A stretch of 64,000 bases of DNA from 188UL27-1 sp038526275 (GCA_038526275.1 JBCBGY010000001.1:1-64000), one strand, 5' to 3'. Counted from the first letter of the stretch, positions 42,390 to 51,617 are shown. Translations and numbers: made by a program. The notes: generated by a model from the sequence alone, not told the origin.

Positions 42390-42727
42390 GTCCCGACCTC
42401 CAAAGCAACATGAATAGCGACATTGGCCATTACTGTTGGCGGCCCGTTCGGGCGGGGAATGTCCAGACCGCCAGCGACCACGTCAAATCCGATCTGGCCG
42501 TAAGGAAAAATGTCGAGCAGTGCTTCGGTATCGACCGCGTCAGGCTGTTGCACGCCGATCTGGACAGTGATTTGCATCGCTTCTTTCGGTTGATCGAAAA
42601 GCTCTGCCAGGTTGATCGAATTGTGCCAAAGCGCGTCTTCTATGGCGCGGCGGGCCGCCTGGGTATAGTCCTGCCGCCGCAGCGACGCACCCATCCCAAA
42701 TTCCGTTAGCAATCGTCTCACTGCCAT
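42386..42727 (-). CDS. Lin0512-family protein (first of two)
   Basis: A 113-residue paralogue of the next gene. Seen: RLLTEFGMGASLRRQDYTQA at about residues 4-23, in which the conserved D and G of the family motif are replaced (G-A-S-L-R-R-Q-D), then RAIEDALWHNSINL and GQIGFDVVAGGLDIPRPNG. The loss of the acidic residue suggests a different or lost site compared with its partner. ATG 42727 has AAGGGG upstream and is preferred to the longer open frame from 42919. The preceding terminator separates it from the RTX nuclease gene. Confidence 0.82.
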   Translation of the reverse strand: MAVRRLLTEFGMGASLRRQDYTQAARRAIEDALWHNSINLAELFDQPKEAMQITVQIGVQQPDAVDTEALLDIFPYGQIGFDVVAGGLDIPRPNGPPTVMANVAIHVALEVGT

Positions 42728-42808
42728 CGTTGCAATCCCCTTGTCTCTCGCTCGGTTTTCACGGGCAAGCGCGACGAAGTCCACAGACCGATGTGAGAAA
42801 AACAGGGC

Positions 42809-42840
42809 AAAAAAATGCGCCGGCAAAGCTGCCAGCGCAT
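42809..42840 (-). terminator. Rho-independent terminator of the RTX nuclease gene
   Basis: On the minus strand, ATGCGCTGGCAGCTTTGCCG pairs back on itself (outer ATGCGC/GCGCAT, inner GGCA/TGCC, one mismatch) and runs into seven Ts. It lies 24 bases after the nuclease stop codon. Confidence 0.9.
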
Positions 42841-42863
42841 TCGTAGGTCTAGAGATGCCCGCT

Positions 42864-45800
42864 TCAGGCGATGTCTTCGGGCAAGGCTGTGATGAACTCA
42901 ATATCGTCCACCAACTCATTCACATCAGCGACGCCACGCACCTGAAGCGTGTCGCCATTGCCAAAGGTGAACTGGGTGAAGATGCGACCGACCTGATCGG
43001 CGAACTGATCCACCACTTCCTGGGCCGTTAGATCGGCATTGTCCCAAAGCTCCGTGTTGAAGAGGATCGTGTCGACATCATTTTCGAAATCCAAAACGAG
43101 GTCGCGGTCCGAATCCCGTTCATAGTAGAACGTGTCGCCGCCAGCCCGACCAAGCAACAGATCATTCCCGGTGCCACCGTCGAGGAAATCTTCGTTGTTG
43201 CCGCCATCCAAGCGGTCTGCACCCTCTCCACCGAAGAGACTGTCATTTCCATTGCCGCCGCGCAGATCGTCGATGCCTTCGCCACCGAACAGTTGGTCAA
43301 CACCCATTCCGGCCGCGAGGATGTCGTTTCCAGCACCCCCTGCAAGAAAATCGTCACCTTGGCGGCCCCGGATAACGTTGTTGCCATCACTGCCGAAGAT
43401 CACGTCAGCCGCGGTCGTGCCGCGAACATCTGCGTTTGTCGTCCCTTGCAGCGTGAATTCGGTGACACCCGCGTCCAGGAAGAAGTTGGCATAGAACGGC
43501 GCATCAGCAATGACGGTCAAATCCTGATCGGCGACAGAGGTTTGGCCGATACCGCCGATGGCATCCGGCTCGTTTACAACGATGGCATTGCCGTCTTGAG
43601 CAGCATTCAAAGCCAGGTCGAAATCGCCAAAGGCTCCGATCTGCTGTTGCAGATCCGGCGAGGCGAATACGGACACGAACACGGTCGGTTCATCCGGTCC
43701 CAGATCGAGGCCGATGATGACCGGGTCGTGGTCCGAATTGCGGAACGGGACCGAGCCGTCAAAGATGGACGCGTCCCTGCCAAATTCCAGATTGTAGTCC
43801 AGCGCGTCCGGCTCGTCTGCATTGACATGCCATTCGGTGGCGCCAGTGACCTGATCCAACAGGCCCGCATTGGCCAGCGCATAGTCGAGCGTACCGGTCA
43901 GACCGTCAAAGACGAAGCTGTAGGCATCCTCACCCACAAACTGTTCGGCCAGATCCGTGAAGCCCTGGCTTTCCAGATAGGTGATCGGGTCTTCGTTGGC
44001 ATAGGCATTCAGGTCACCGAGGATCAGAATGTCTTCATCACCGGAACCGGTCGGGTCCCCGGCGAGCCAGGCTTCCAATTCAATAGCGGCCTTTGTACGG
44101 GTGTCGTTCCAAAATCCTTGGCCGTCCAACTGATCGCTGTCCGGATCTGCCGCGTCGCCAGCGGTCAGACCGCTGCTGCCTTTGGATTTGAAGTGGTTGA
44201 CGGATGCAGTGAAGCTTTCGCGGGTCTCAATCTCTTGGAAGGTCTGGGCCAAAGCTGCGCGGTTGCGGCCACCATCGGTGGTACTGTTGGGATCGATGAA
44301 CGCTTCGGTGTCCAGCACCGCCGCGTCTCCGACCAGGGTCGTAGAGGTGGTGTCGTAGATGAAGCCCACGGCGATTGCGTCGCCGCCCACAAATTCCGAC
44401 GTTGTCGTAGTTTGGCCAGACGGGCGCACCCAATCGTAGATCGTGCCACCGAGCGACGCGTTCACCGCATCGACCAGCTCCTGGATCGCAACGCCAGACC
44501 CGATGACATTACCTGTGCCGGTCGGGGCATCGCCGCCGGTGGCAAAGTCGTTTTCCAACTCGACCAGGCCCACAACGTCGGCATCCATTGCGACCAGGGC
44601 TTGCACCAGCTTATCGAGTTGCCGGTTATATTCCTCATCGAAGGCAGGCGTCGGGTCGGCATTCTGCGGATTGGCATCTGCACCGCGCGGGTCCAGACCA
44701 TTCGGGCCAGAGCCCTCGTCCGCATCTGGGAACTCGTCCAGCGTCGTGAAGAAGTTCAGAACGTTCAGGCTGGCGACCTTGTAGTCTGACCCCACATCCT
44801 CGGGCGCGTCCTCGCGTTCATTGACCTTGTCGAACGTGTTCTCGCCGTCCTGCGTCGCGCGCACCCGCCAGGTGGCGCCGGAAGCTGCGTCGCCCGCCCA
44901 TTGGTAGCTCAACACGCCAGACAGATCGTCGATCGTGTCGCCCATGCGGATGTCTGTGGCGGTGCTAAAGGTCGGGCCGAACCCATCAAGGTTGCCGATA
45001 GCGGCGTTCTGTTCGCTTAGGCCATCGTCATAGGTGATGGTGCGGCTGCCAACCTCTTCCAGATAGGCGGCGAAGCTTGCAGCATCCGGGTCGTTGAACT
45101 GCGTGAACTGTTCCGGACGATCGCCCTCGGTCAGCTTGATCTCGTTGAACCGGTCAAGCTGGAACATCTCGGTAATGGTCAACGTGTCGGCGAACGTGAC
45201 CAGCATGCCCTCAAACGCTTCGAGATCGGGCTGAAAATCGCCGTCCTGGCTCAGCGTCGTGCTGCTGGAGGGCAGATCGATCGTGGCCGCCGTGGGCAGC
45301 GTATTGCCAGAAGAGATGATGGTAATGTCGGTGATCGTATCAAGCTGCGTCTCGCCAAAGAACTCGTCGACCGTGCCGGTGATCTGAACTTTGTCGCCGA
45401 CATTGACGTCGGTGATGAAGTCGCCGTTCTCGAAGACGAAGATACCTTCCGACGTGGCAACATCACCATCGGCGTCCGCATCCTCTTCCTGGATATAGAA
45501 GCCCCGCAAGTCACGGCTATCATCCGCGTCACCATCCTGGAAATCGCCCACAACGATGGCTTCGACCGTCACAACCTGATCGTCGAGCAGGTTCTGGTCT
45601 TCGGTGCCCTGGATTTCGTGGATCTTGGTAAGCGCAACCTCGTCGCTGGTGATCGTGCCTTCGCCCGTATCATCTGCGATCTCGACGCCGTTCGTTGCGT
45701 TTGACAGAGCCACGGTAAAGGTCTCGTCCGCCTCTACATCCGTGTCGTCGATCAGATCCACTGTGACCTGCTGCGTTTCGCCTGCAGTACCGGCAAAAAT

Positions 45801-47174
45801 CAGCGTCCCCGACGTTGCAACATAGTCGCTGCCAGCCAGTGCGGTGCCGTCGACGGTGGTGAAATCGACCTGAGTACCACCGGTCACATCGGCAGACAGG
45901 GTAACGTCGAACGTTGCCGTACCGTCGGTTTCCGAAACCGTCACATCGCTGATCTGAAGGCTGGGCGTGACAGTGCCGCCGCTTGTACCGGTGACCAACA
46001 CATTGTCGATGGCCACATCTTCGTCGCCGGCATTCAACTGGTAGGTCAGGCGCAGATCCAGCGTGGAACCAGTGCCAGCAATATCGGCCAGGAAGGTTTG
46101 GAACGTGTCCGTCAATTCCGTGCCATCACCGTCGCCATCGAAGTCGGTATCAACCGCCGGAACGGCGTTGAACGCATCACCATCCGGCACTGACTCAAAG
46201 TGCAGCAGGTTCTGAAAGCCGCCACCATCGATCTGGTAGTCGATGTGGAAGAAGTCGGTCAGATCCCAGTCTTCCGCACTGTCGCCTGCGGTATCTTCCG
46301 CCACATCAATGGCGAACTGCAGATCGGTCAGGCCAGCAATATCCAGGCCCGTGAAATCCATGGTCACGGGCAATGCTGCCCCTTCCCCGTCAAGGTCCTG
46401 AGCGGCGAAGAACGTGCCATCTGCATCGAGCAGGTCGTACCCGGTACCGATGTTCGTCGTTCCATCAGTGCGGATGAAGAAGTCGAAGAACCCGTCCGAG
46501 AATTCCGGTGTCGATACGGTGTAGGCGACGTCAGCGTCTTCGAAATCCTCCAGCACCACGACGGTGGGGCCAGCTTCGGTGCCCTCCACCACGAAGTTAT
46601 CGAACGCTATATCTTCGTCACCTGCATTCAGGCTGAACGTAGCCCGCACGTCCAGAGTCGAACCCAAGCCAGCAATGGCCGCAGTGAAGGTCTGGAAAGC
46701 ATTGGTCAGTTCGGTGCCATCACCGTCGCCATCGAAGTCGGTATCAACAGCGGGAACGGCGTTGAACGCATCACCATCCGGGACAGACTCAAAGTGCAGC
46801 AGGCTTTGATAGCCGCCGCCATCGATTTGAAAATCGATATGGACAAAATCGCTCAGATCCCAGTCTTCATTGCCGTCGCTGGAATCATCTTCTGCCGCGT
46901 CGACCGAGAATGACAGATCGGTGAAGCTGGAAATGTCGATTCCGGTGAAATCCAGCGTTACCGGCAGAGCAGCGCCTTCGCCGTCGATATCCTGGGCCGC
47001 GAAGTAGGCGCCGTCATTTCCGGTAATCTCGTAGGTTCCGCTGATCGTTGTGCCCACCAGCGCGCCAACCCGGGAAAAGAAGTCAAAGCTTCCATCGGAA
47101 AATTCTGGGGTGCTGGTCGAGTACCGCGTGCCGTTTCCGTCTGTTGTAAAGCTTTCTGTGAAGATGACCGTCAT
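42864..47174 (-). CDS. RTX-type extracellular nuclease (ExeM/NucH family)
   Basis: A 1436-residue very acidic secreted protein. Seen in order: two similar beta-rich domains (about residues 4-205 and 210-400, each with STPEFSDG and AGDEDIAFDN-like ends); a Calx-beta domain (about 404-505, with VDFTTVDGTALAGSDYVATS); an OB-fold-like region (about 512-625); an endonuclease/exonuclease/phosphatase domain (about 800-1146, VASLNVLNFFTT, ILGDLNAYANEDPI, RNSDHDPVIIGLDLG); and nonapeptide RTX repeats (about 1245-1348, GGNGNDSLFGGEGADRLDGG). There is no signal peptide, so type I secretion with calcium-driven folding is expected. Likely role: degrading extracellular DNA for phosphate or biofilm turnover. 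ATG 47174 follows AAGGACAGGG; no T1SS genes are adjacent. Confidence 0.92.
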   Translation of the reverse strand: MTVIFTESFTTDGNGTRYSTSTPEFSDGSFDFFSRVGALVGTTISGTYEITGNDGAYFAAQDIDGEGAALPVTLDFTGIDISSFTDLSFSVDAAEDDSSDGNEDWDLSDFVHIDFQIDGGGYQSLLHFESVPDGDAFNAVPAVDTDFDGDGDGTELTNAFQTFTAAIAGLGSTLDVRATFSLNAGDEDIAFDNFVVEGTEAGPTVVVLEDFEDADVAYTVSTPEFSDGFFDFFIRTDGTTNIGTGYDLLDADGTFFAAQDLDGEGAALPVTMDFTGLDIAGLTDLQFAIDVAEDTAGDSAEDWDLTDFFHIDYQIDGGGFQNLLHFESVPDGDAFNAVPAVDTDFDGDGDGTELTDTFQTFLADIAGTGSTLDLRLTYQLNAGDEDVAIDNVLVTGTSGGTVTPSLQISDVTVSETDGTATFDVTLSADVTGGTQVDFTTVDGTALAGSDYVATSGTLIFAGTAGETQQVTVDLIDDTDVEADETFTVALSNATNGVEIADDTGEGTITSDEVALTKIHEIQGTEDQNLLDDQVVTVEAIVVGDFQDGDADDSRDLRGFYIQEEDADADGDVATSEGIFVFENGDFITDVNVGDKVQITGTVDEFFGETQLDTITDITIISSGNTLPTAATIDLPSSSTTLSQDGDFQPDLEAFEGMLVTFADTLTITEMFQLDRFNEIKLTEGDRPEQFTQFNDPDAASFAAYLEEVGSRTITYDDGLSEQNAAIGNLDGFGPTFSTATDIRMGDTIDDLSGVLSYQWAGDAASGATWRVRATQDGENTFDKVNEREDAPEDVGSDYKVASLNVLNFFTTLDEFPDADEGSGPNGLDPRGADANPQNADPTPAFDEEYNRQLDKLVQALVAMDADVVGLVELENDFATGGDAPTGTGNVIGSGVAIQELVDAVNASLGGTIYDWVRPSGQTTTTSEFVGGDAIAVGFIYDTTSTTLVGDAAVLDTEAFIDPNSTTDGGRNRAALAQTFQEIETRESFTASVNHFKSKGSSGLTAGDAADPDSDQLDGQGFWNDTRTKAAIELEAWLAGDPTGSGDEDILILGDLNAYANEDPITYLESQGFTDLAEQFVGEDAYSFVFDGLTGTLDYALANAGLLDQVTGATEWHVNADEPDALDYNLEFGRDASIFDGSVPFRNSDHDPVIIGLDLGPDEPTVFVSVFASPDLQQQIGAFGDFDLALNAAQDGNAIVVNEPDAIGGIGQTSVADQDLTVIADAPFYANFFLDAGVTEFTLQGTTNADVRGTTAADVIFGSDGNNVIRGRQGDDFLAGGAGNDILAAGMGVDQLFGGEGIDDLRGGNGNDSLFGGEGADRLDGGNNEDFLDGGTGNDLLLGRAGGDTFYYERDSDRDLVLDFENDVDTILFNTELWDNADLTAQEVVDQFADQVGRIFTQFTFGNGDTLQVRGVADVNELVDDIEFITALPEDIA
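46111..46209 (-). repeat. Internal duplication, copy 2
   Basis: 99 bases that match 46705-46803 at 93 positions, offset by 594 bases (198 codons). Part of the tandem beta-domain duplication in the nuclease gene; encodes the LHFESVPDGDAFNAVPAVDT region. Confidence 0.9.
46705..46803 (-). repeat. Internal duplication, copy 1
   Basis: Partner of 46111-46209, in phase and encoding the same peptide block, LHFESVPDGDAFNAVPAVDT, with six base differences by hand count. Confidence 0.9.
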
Positions 47175-47341
47175 CGCCCTGTCCTTGCAAACGCCGACTA
47201 ATTTTACGTGGAGGTACGACATCCGCGAGCAAAACAAGATCTTGCCTGACGGATTTCCCCCCTGACCCGGTCCATATGGGATTTAGCGGGCGGGGAATAT
47301 TCATAGTTTTATGACGCTGCGTTAATACCCCAGCAGTTTGA

Positions 47342-47989
47342 TTAACTGCTCTCTTGAATATCAATTACCGCGCCGCCCGCCGCGCGGGCATCTTCGATAT
47401 CATGGGTGACCATCAGGGTCGGCAAGCCCCGTTGCTGTGCATAGTCAAAAACCAGCCTTCGGATCTGCATCCGTCGATCGGTATCCAAGCGCGAAAAGGC
47501 TTCGTCCAGCAGGAGCGCCTTTGGCTCAGACAAGAGCATGCGCATCAGGGCCACACGAGCCTTTTGACCACCCGACAGGGTCGCAGGGTCGCGATCGGCA
47601 AATCCAGCGAGCCCTATCTCTTCCAGGGCGTTTTCAATGCGGGCGCGCCGCTTGGCCCGCCCCCGCACGGACGGGGCCAGTCCGAATGCCAGGTTTTCCC
47701 CGACCGAAAGGTGCGGGAATAGCAAATCGTCCTGAAAGAGGATGCCTATGCGCCGCTTTTCAGTCGGCCAGTCGGTAATGTCCTGACCATCCAGGATGAT
47801 CCGGCCAGAGGCGTTGAAGTCGCGGCCAAGCGTGCCAATGAGCAAGGACAGCAGGGTGGATTTGCCAGAGCCCGACGGTCCCATAACGGTCAGGACTTCT
47901 CCTGGCGGCACATGCCGATCCAGTTCCACCAGGATCCTTGCATCTTGGGCCACGCAGATCTTTTGCAGGGCCAACCCGCAATCAGGCAT
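47342..47989 (-). CDS. ynjD: ABC transporter ATP-binding protein, YnjD-like
   Basis: A 215-residue ABC ATPase. Seen: Walker A MGPSGSGKSTLLSLLIG (about residues 38-54), Q-loop ILFQDDLLFPHLSV, the signature TLSGGQKARVALMRMLL (about 135-151), Walker B KALLLDEAFSRLD and the switch histidine VTHDIEDA. It is the last gene of a leftward ynj-type cluster and overlaps the permease gene by 8 bases. Substrate not established for YnjBCD; thiamine-like or other small organic compounds have been suggested for related systems. Confidence 0.9.
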   Translation of the reverse strand: MPDCGLALQKICVAQDARILVELDRHVPPGEVLTVMGPSGSGKSTLLSLLIGTLGRDFNASGRIILDGQDITDWPTEKRRIGILFQDDLLFPHLSVGENLAFGLAPSVRGRAKRRARIENALEEIGLAGFADRDPATLSGGQKARVALMRMLLSEPKALLLDEAFSRLDTDRRMQIRRLVFDYAQQRGLPTLMVTHDIEDARAAGGAVIDIQESS

Positions 47990-49688
47990 GACGCAGCCCC
48001 CGCCGATGGCGCCAGACGACAGCGGGTATCAAGATCGCCGCGGCAAAAGGCAAAAGGGCGGCCAGGGTTTGGGCCAAGCTGTAGACCCCGATGGCGCGGC
48101 GATCCCCGCCCGCCGCCAGCGCCAGGGCTTCGGTCGTCAGGGTCTGGACCCGGCCACCGCCGATCAAGAGCGTCGGCAAATACTGCCCTACCGATACGGC
48201 AAATCCTACGGCGAAGGCTGTCAGGATCGGGCGCACGAGCATCGGCAGCCGCACCCGCCAAAGGATCCGGTCCGGCCCAGCGCCCAGCGCCTTGGCAATC
48301 GTGCCATAGCGCGGGTCCCAGGCGCGAAACGGGTCCGCCAGTGACAGAAAGACATAGGGCAAAACAAAAACCAGGTGGGCGGCGATGACGGGCCCTCGCC
48401 CATTCTCGGCCCCCGTGCTGAGCAAAAGGGCCTGCAAACCGGGGAGAAAGGCCGTTTGAGGAACGAGGAGCGGAAGGTAGAGGATGACAAACCCCCACCA
48501 CCCCATGCGGAGCCCCCGGCGCTGTTCGGTTTCCAGACAACCCAAGGTCAGGATCAAGGCAAGTGCGGTGGCCCATGAGGCGATGAGCGTGGTTTCGATC
48601 AAAGCGTCCCATAGGCCGGGGCCGTGGCGCATCCAACTGCGCAGTGTCAGCCCGTTTGGTAGCGCATCGGGATACGTCCAGAACCCGGCCACGGACCAGA
48701 CGGCGAGACCAAGCAGCCCAGCCAGAACCAACGCGGTACTGACGACGCCTATCAGCAGGCCAAGCCTTCGCAATACCCTGTCAAAGTGCCCACGCCTGCC
48801 GTTCCAGACCACACGATGCCCCAAAGCACCGGCCAATCGCTCGCAGAGCCACCAAAAGGTCAATGCGCCGAGCACCAGCCCAAACTGCGCGACAGCCCCC
48901 GCAGCGGCTTGCAAGCGCAAGGCCAGGTCTGGATCGCTCATCCAACGCACGATCTGGACGGATAAGGTTGGTGGCGTATTCGGGCCAAGGATCAGGGCCA
49001 CATCGACCACCGACATCGAATAGGCCAGGACGACATATACGGGCAGGCGGATCTGCGCATAAATGCTTGGAAACACGGTGCACAGCCACCCCGTAACCCG
49101 ACCATAACCCAGACTGCGCGCGACCGTCAGCGCCCGCGCGCCATCGCTTTGCGCCAGCGCCGCCAGCGTCATGAGCATCAGAAAAGGGACTTCCTTCGCC
49201 ACCAATCCGGCGACCATGGCGAGCCCCCAGGGATCTTGCAGGATCAGCACGTCGGGCGGCTGGGTCCATCCGGTGCCCCACGGTGATACGAGCCGCACCA
49301 ACCATCCGGACGGTGCGATCAGAAAGGCCAGCCCGAAAGCTGCGGCCGCATGTGGCACAGATAAGAGCGGCGACAAGACACGCTCCAGCCAGCGAAAGGC
49401 GCGTGTGCCGACCCATCCAGCCGTGATCAGCGCGACAATGGCCAGGGATAGTGACGTGGCGAGGGTTCCGGTAAAGACGCTCAGGAACACTGCGCTGCCA
49501 AATCCCGGCCACAGCCAAAGGTCGCGGAACGGCTGCAAGGTCACGTCAGTCTGACCGACCGCCGGGAAAAAGCCGAATGCAGGCAGCAAAGTTCCAGCCA
49601 AACCCGCGGCAACCGGCCCGATCATAGCGATCAGCGTTACCGTGGGCAGCCAGGGGAGCGCGCGCATGGCGCTACTCGGCGACCCCAA
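47982..49688 (-). CDS. ynjC: ABC transporter permease, YnjC-like (two fused halves)
   Basis: A 568-residue inner-membrane permease with about twelve helices, made of two permease halves in one chain (about residues 50-270 and 300-560). Seen: two EAA-like loops, EVPFLMLMTLAALAQSDGAR with GYGRVTGWLCTVFPSI in the first half, and RYGTIAKALGAGPDRILWRV in the second. The fused layout matches YnjC and FbpB/ThiP-type permeases. It overlaps ynjB by 17 bases and ynjD by 8, so the three are translationally coupled. Confidence 0.88.
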   Translation of the reverse strand: MGSPSSAMRALPWLPTVTLIAMIGPVAAGLAGTLLPAFGFFPAVGQTDVTLQPFRDLWLWPGFGSAVFLSVFTGTLATSLSLAIVALITAGWVGTRAFRWLERVLSPLLSVPHAAAAFGLAFLIAPSGWLVRLVSPWGTGWTQPPDVLILQDPWGLAMVAGLVAKEVPFLMLMTLAALAQSDGARALTVARSLGYGRVTGWLCTVFPSIYAQIRLPVYVVLAYSMSVVDVALILGPNTPPTLSVQIVRWMSDPDLALRLQAAAGAVAQFGLVLGALTFWWLCERLAGALGHRVVWNGRRGHFDRVLRRLGLLIGVVSTALVLAGLLGLAVWSVAGFWTYPDALPNGLTLRSWMRHGPGLWDALIETTLIASWATALALILTLGCLETEQRRGLRMGWWGFVILYLPLLVPQTAFLPGLQALLLSTGAENGRGPVIAAHLVFVLPYVFLSLADPFRAWDPRYGTIAKALGAGPDRILWRVRLPMLVRPILTAFAVGFAVSVGQYLPTLLIGGGRVQTLTTEALALAAGGDRRAIGVYSLAQTLAALLPFAAAILIPAVVWRHRRGLRHA

Positions 49689-50874
49689 ACCGCTGGGTCC
49701 AATCCGCGCTGATCCGGGTCATCCAGCTGGGATGCGGCTCTGGCTGCGCTGGCCCCAGCTCGGCCGGTGTCAGTGTCGCGATACCGAGGTCGAGCGCTTC
49801 AAAGGCGGCGCGATCCGACTCATCAAGCTTGGCCATGTCCAGAACCGTCCCATATCCCAAAACGTTCGGATCCTGGGCGCGGGCCTGCGCTTCAGGCGAA
49901 AGCAGGAAGTTCGCCACGACCATCGCTCCGGCCTTTGATCCGCTATTGTACGGGATGGCCACGAAGCTCGCATTGCCCAATGTTCCCTTGTCCAGCACGA
50001 AGGTGCGGGCGGTTTCGGGCAGTTGGAAGTTCGCGATGGCCGTCGACGCCTCGCCAGGGCTAAAAGAAATCGCCAGGTCGATCTCACCGTCGGCAATCAA
50101 CTGTAGCTGCCGCGGCCCTGTCTGCGGATAGGCCCGACCTTGCCGCCAAAGGTTTGGGGTCAGTTCCTCCAGAAACGCCCAGAGCGGCGCGGTCACAGCG
50201 TCGTAATCCGCATCATCGACAGACCCTTGCAAGGCGGCGGTATCTTCGGTGAGATCAATGAGCGCCTGTTTCAGGAAAGTCGCCCCGAGAAAATCCGGTG
50301 GCTGCGGAAAGGTGAACCGTCCAGGATTGGCCTTCGCCCATTCCAGCAATGCGGGCATGGATCCGAGGCGTTGTGGCAGGCGGGCGGTGTCGTGGATGAA
50401 CACAACCTGCGCCATGGCCCACGGGCTTTCATACCCTTCAACCGGAACAGTGAAATCGGTCTGAACCGTCTTGCCGTCCACGTCGACAAATTGCCAGTTC
50501 GGCAAGTCTTCGGCGAAGGGACCAAAGAGCAAGTTGGCCTCTTTCATCGCTGCAAAGTTGGCCCCATTGATCCAGATCAGATCAATTGCCCCGTCGTCGT
50601 CGGTGCCGGCGGTCTTTTCCGCCAAGACACGGCTGACGGCATCGGCAGTGTCGGCGAGTTTCACATGTTCCAGCGTCACGCCATGGGCCTGCTGCACGTT
50701 TGACCCGACCCAGGCGATGAAGTCATTGGTGGTGGTCGACCCGCCCCATGCATTCCAGTAAACGGTCTGGCCCCTTGCTTCTGCCAGAACGGCATCCCAA
50801 TCCTGTGGCTTTGGCTCAGCGACCGCGCCGTTGGCGACCAATGTGGCCAAGGCGGCTGCAATCAGACGTTTCAT
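49672..50874 (-). CDS. ynjB: ABC transporter substrate-binding protein, YnjB-like
   Basis: A 400-residue periplasmic protein with a signal peptide (about 1-19, ending NGAVA). Seen: VYWNAWGGSTTTNDFIAWVG near the N-terminus, IDLIWINGANFAAMKEANLL, the W-containing GYESPWAMAQVVFIHD, and the C-terminal IPYNSGSKAGAMVVANFLLS. This is the type of binding protein encoded with YnjC and YnjD in Escherichia coli. Ligand unknown. It lies 24 bases after the CDP-alcohol phosphotransferase gene, as in the E. coli ynj cluster, where ynjF is also a CDP-alcohol phosphotransferase. Confidence 0.88.
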   Translation of the reverse strand: MKRLIAAALATLVANGAVAEPKPQDWDAVLAEARGQTVYWNAWGGSTTTNDFIAWVGSNVQQAHGVTLEHVKLADTADAVSRVLAEKTAGTDDDGAIDLIWINGANFAAMKEANLLFGPFAEDLPNWQFVDVDGKTVQTDFTVPVEGYESPWAMAQVVFIHDTARLPQRLGSMPALLEWAKANPGRFTFPQPPDFLGATFLKQALIDLTEDTAALQGSVDDADYDAVTAPLWAFLEELTPNLWRQGRAYPQTGPRQLQLIADGEIDLAISFSPGEASTAIANFQLPETARTFVLDKGTLGNASFVAIPYNSGSKAGAMVVANFLLSPEAQARAQDPNVLGYGTVLDMAKLDESDRAAFEALDLGIATLTPAELGPAQPEPHPSWMTRISADWTQRFGVAE

Positions 50875-50898
50875 ATTGGGCTTTCCTATCTCGCGCTG

Positions 50899-51519
50899 TC
50901 AGTTTTGACTTACACCGGGAAAGACGCGACGTGCCAGCAAGATCCTTGCGCTTGCCGTCACAAAACAGAGCGTTCCAAAAATCCAAGCCAGGGACGAAAA
51001 CCATCCGGGCAAAAGGCACAGAACAACGAAAAACACAATGGTTTCTGTGCCTTCCAGCAGCCCTCCGGTGAAGTAGAGGGACTTTACCCCCCGTGCATGG
51101 GTTTGCATCTTGGCCTTTTCCGCCAGCACCGCGTAGCCCAGAAACGTTGTGCCATTGAAGTAGAAACTGGTTAGAAGAAAGGCCCCCGCCGCGCCGTTTG
51201 CAGCAGGGTCAGACAGTACAAAGGCCAAAGGAACAGCACCGTAGAACAGGAAATCGGCGGCGATATCCAGAAAGCCTCCGAAATCAGTTTTCTGCGTTGC
51301 GCGGGCCACGGCGCCGTCCAGGCCGTCTGCAACACGACTGGCCAACAGAAAGATCAAGGCAATGCCAAACCTTTCCAAGCAGATGAATGCCGCGGCGGCC
51401 AGGCCCAGGACAAGACCCGCAAGGGTTACCTGATTAGCCGAGATGCCCTTCGCCGCAATCCGCGCGCCCAACCAGTTTAGCGGCGGATCAATGAGCTTAC
51501 GCGCGCTGGCATCCAGCAT
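50899..51519 (-). CDS. ynjF: CDP-alcohol phosphatidyltransferase family, YnjF-like
   Basis: A 206-residue membrane enzyme that transfers a phospho-alcohol from a CDP-activated donor. Seen: the catalytic motif D-G-L-D-G-A-V-A-R...G-F-L-D-I-A-A-D (about residues 68-92), which keeps all the conserved Asp, Gly and Arg residues, plus about six helices. The acceptor is unknown. It is the first gene of the ynjF-ynjB-ynjC-ynjD run. In E. coli the same four functions are together, in a different order, which hints that the transported substrate and this enzyme are connected. Confidence 0.9.
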   Translation of the reverse strand: MLDASARKLIDPPLNWLGARIAAKGISANQVTLAGLVLGLAAAAFICLERFGIALIFLLASRVADGLDGAVARATQKTDFGGFLDIAADFLFYGAVPLAFVLSDPAANGAAGAFLLTSFYFNGTTFLGYAVLAEKAKMQTHARGVKSLYFTGGLLEGTETIVFFVVLCLLPGWFSSLAWIFGTLCFVTASARILLARRVFPGVSQN

Positions 51520-51617
51520 GACCTATCCATCCCTCGACGTCTCGGACCTTGTCATTGCGCGTTCAAGGGAACAAGGCAACTGCGCCCTTCGTCACTTAAC
51601 GCCAAGTTGAGGAAGGA

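Noticed and set aside
43130..43440. Short regular repeats that at first look like a CRISPR or minisatellite
   Set aside because: They are the coding DNA of glycine/aspartate-rich RTX nonapeptides, in phase with the nuclease gene and without constant spacers.
43293..44789. 498-codon open frame on the plus strand
   Set aside because: It is the antisense shadow of the RTX nuclease gene, produced by its GC-rich Asp/Gly codons; no recognisable domain.
51568..51593. GGAAC, 17 bases, CGTC: resembles a general-stress (EcfG) promoter
   Set aside because: It points along the plus strand where no plus-strand gene follows, and the second half is CGTC rather than CGTT.
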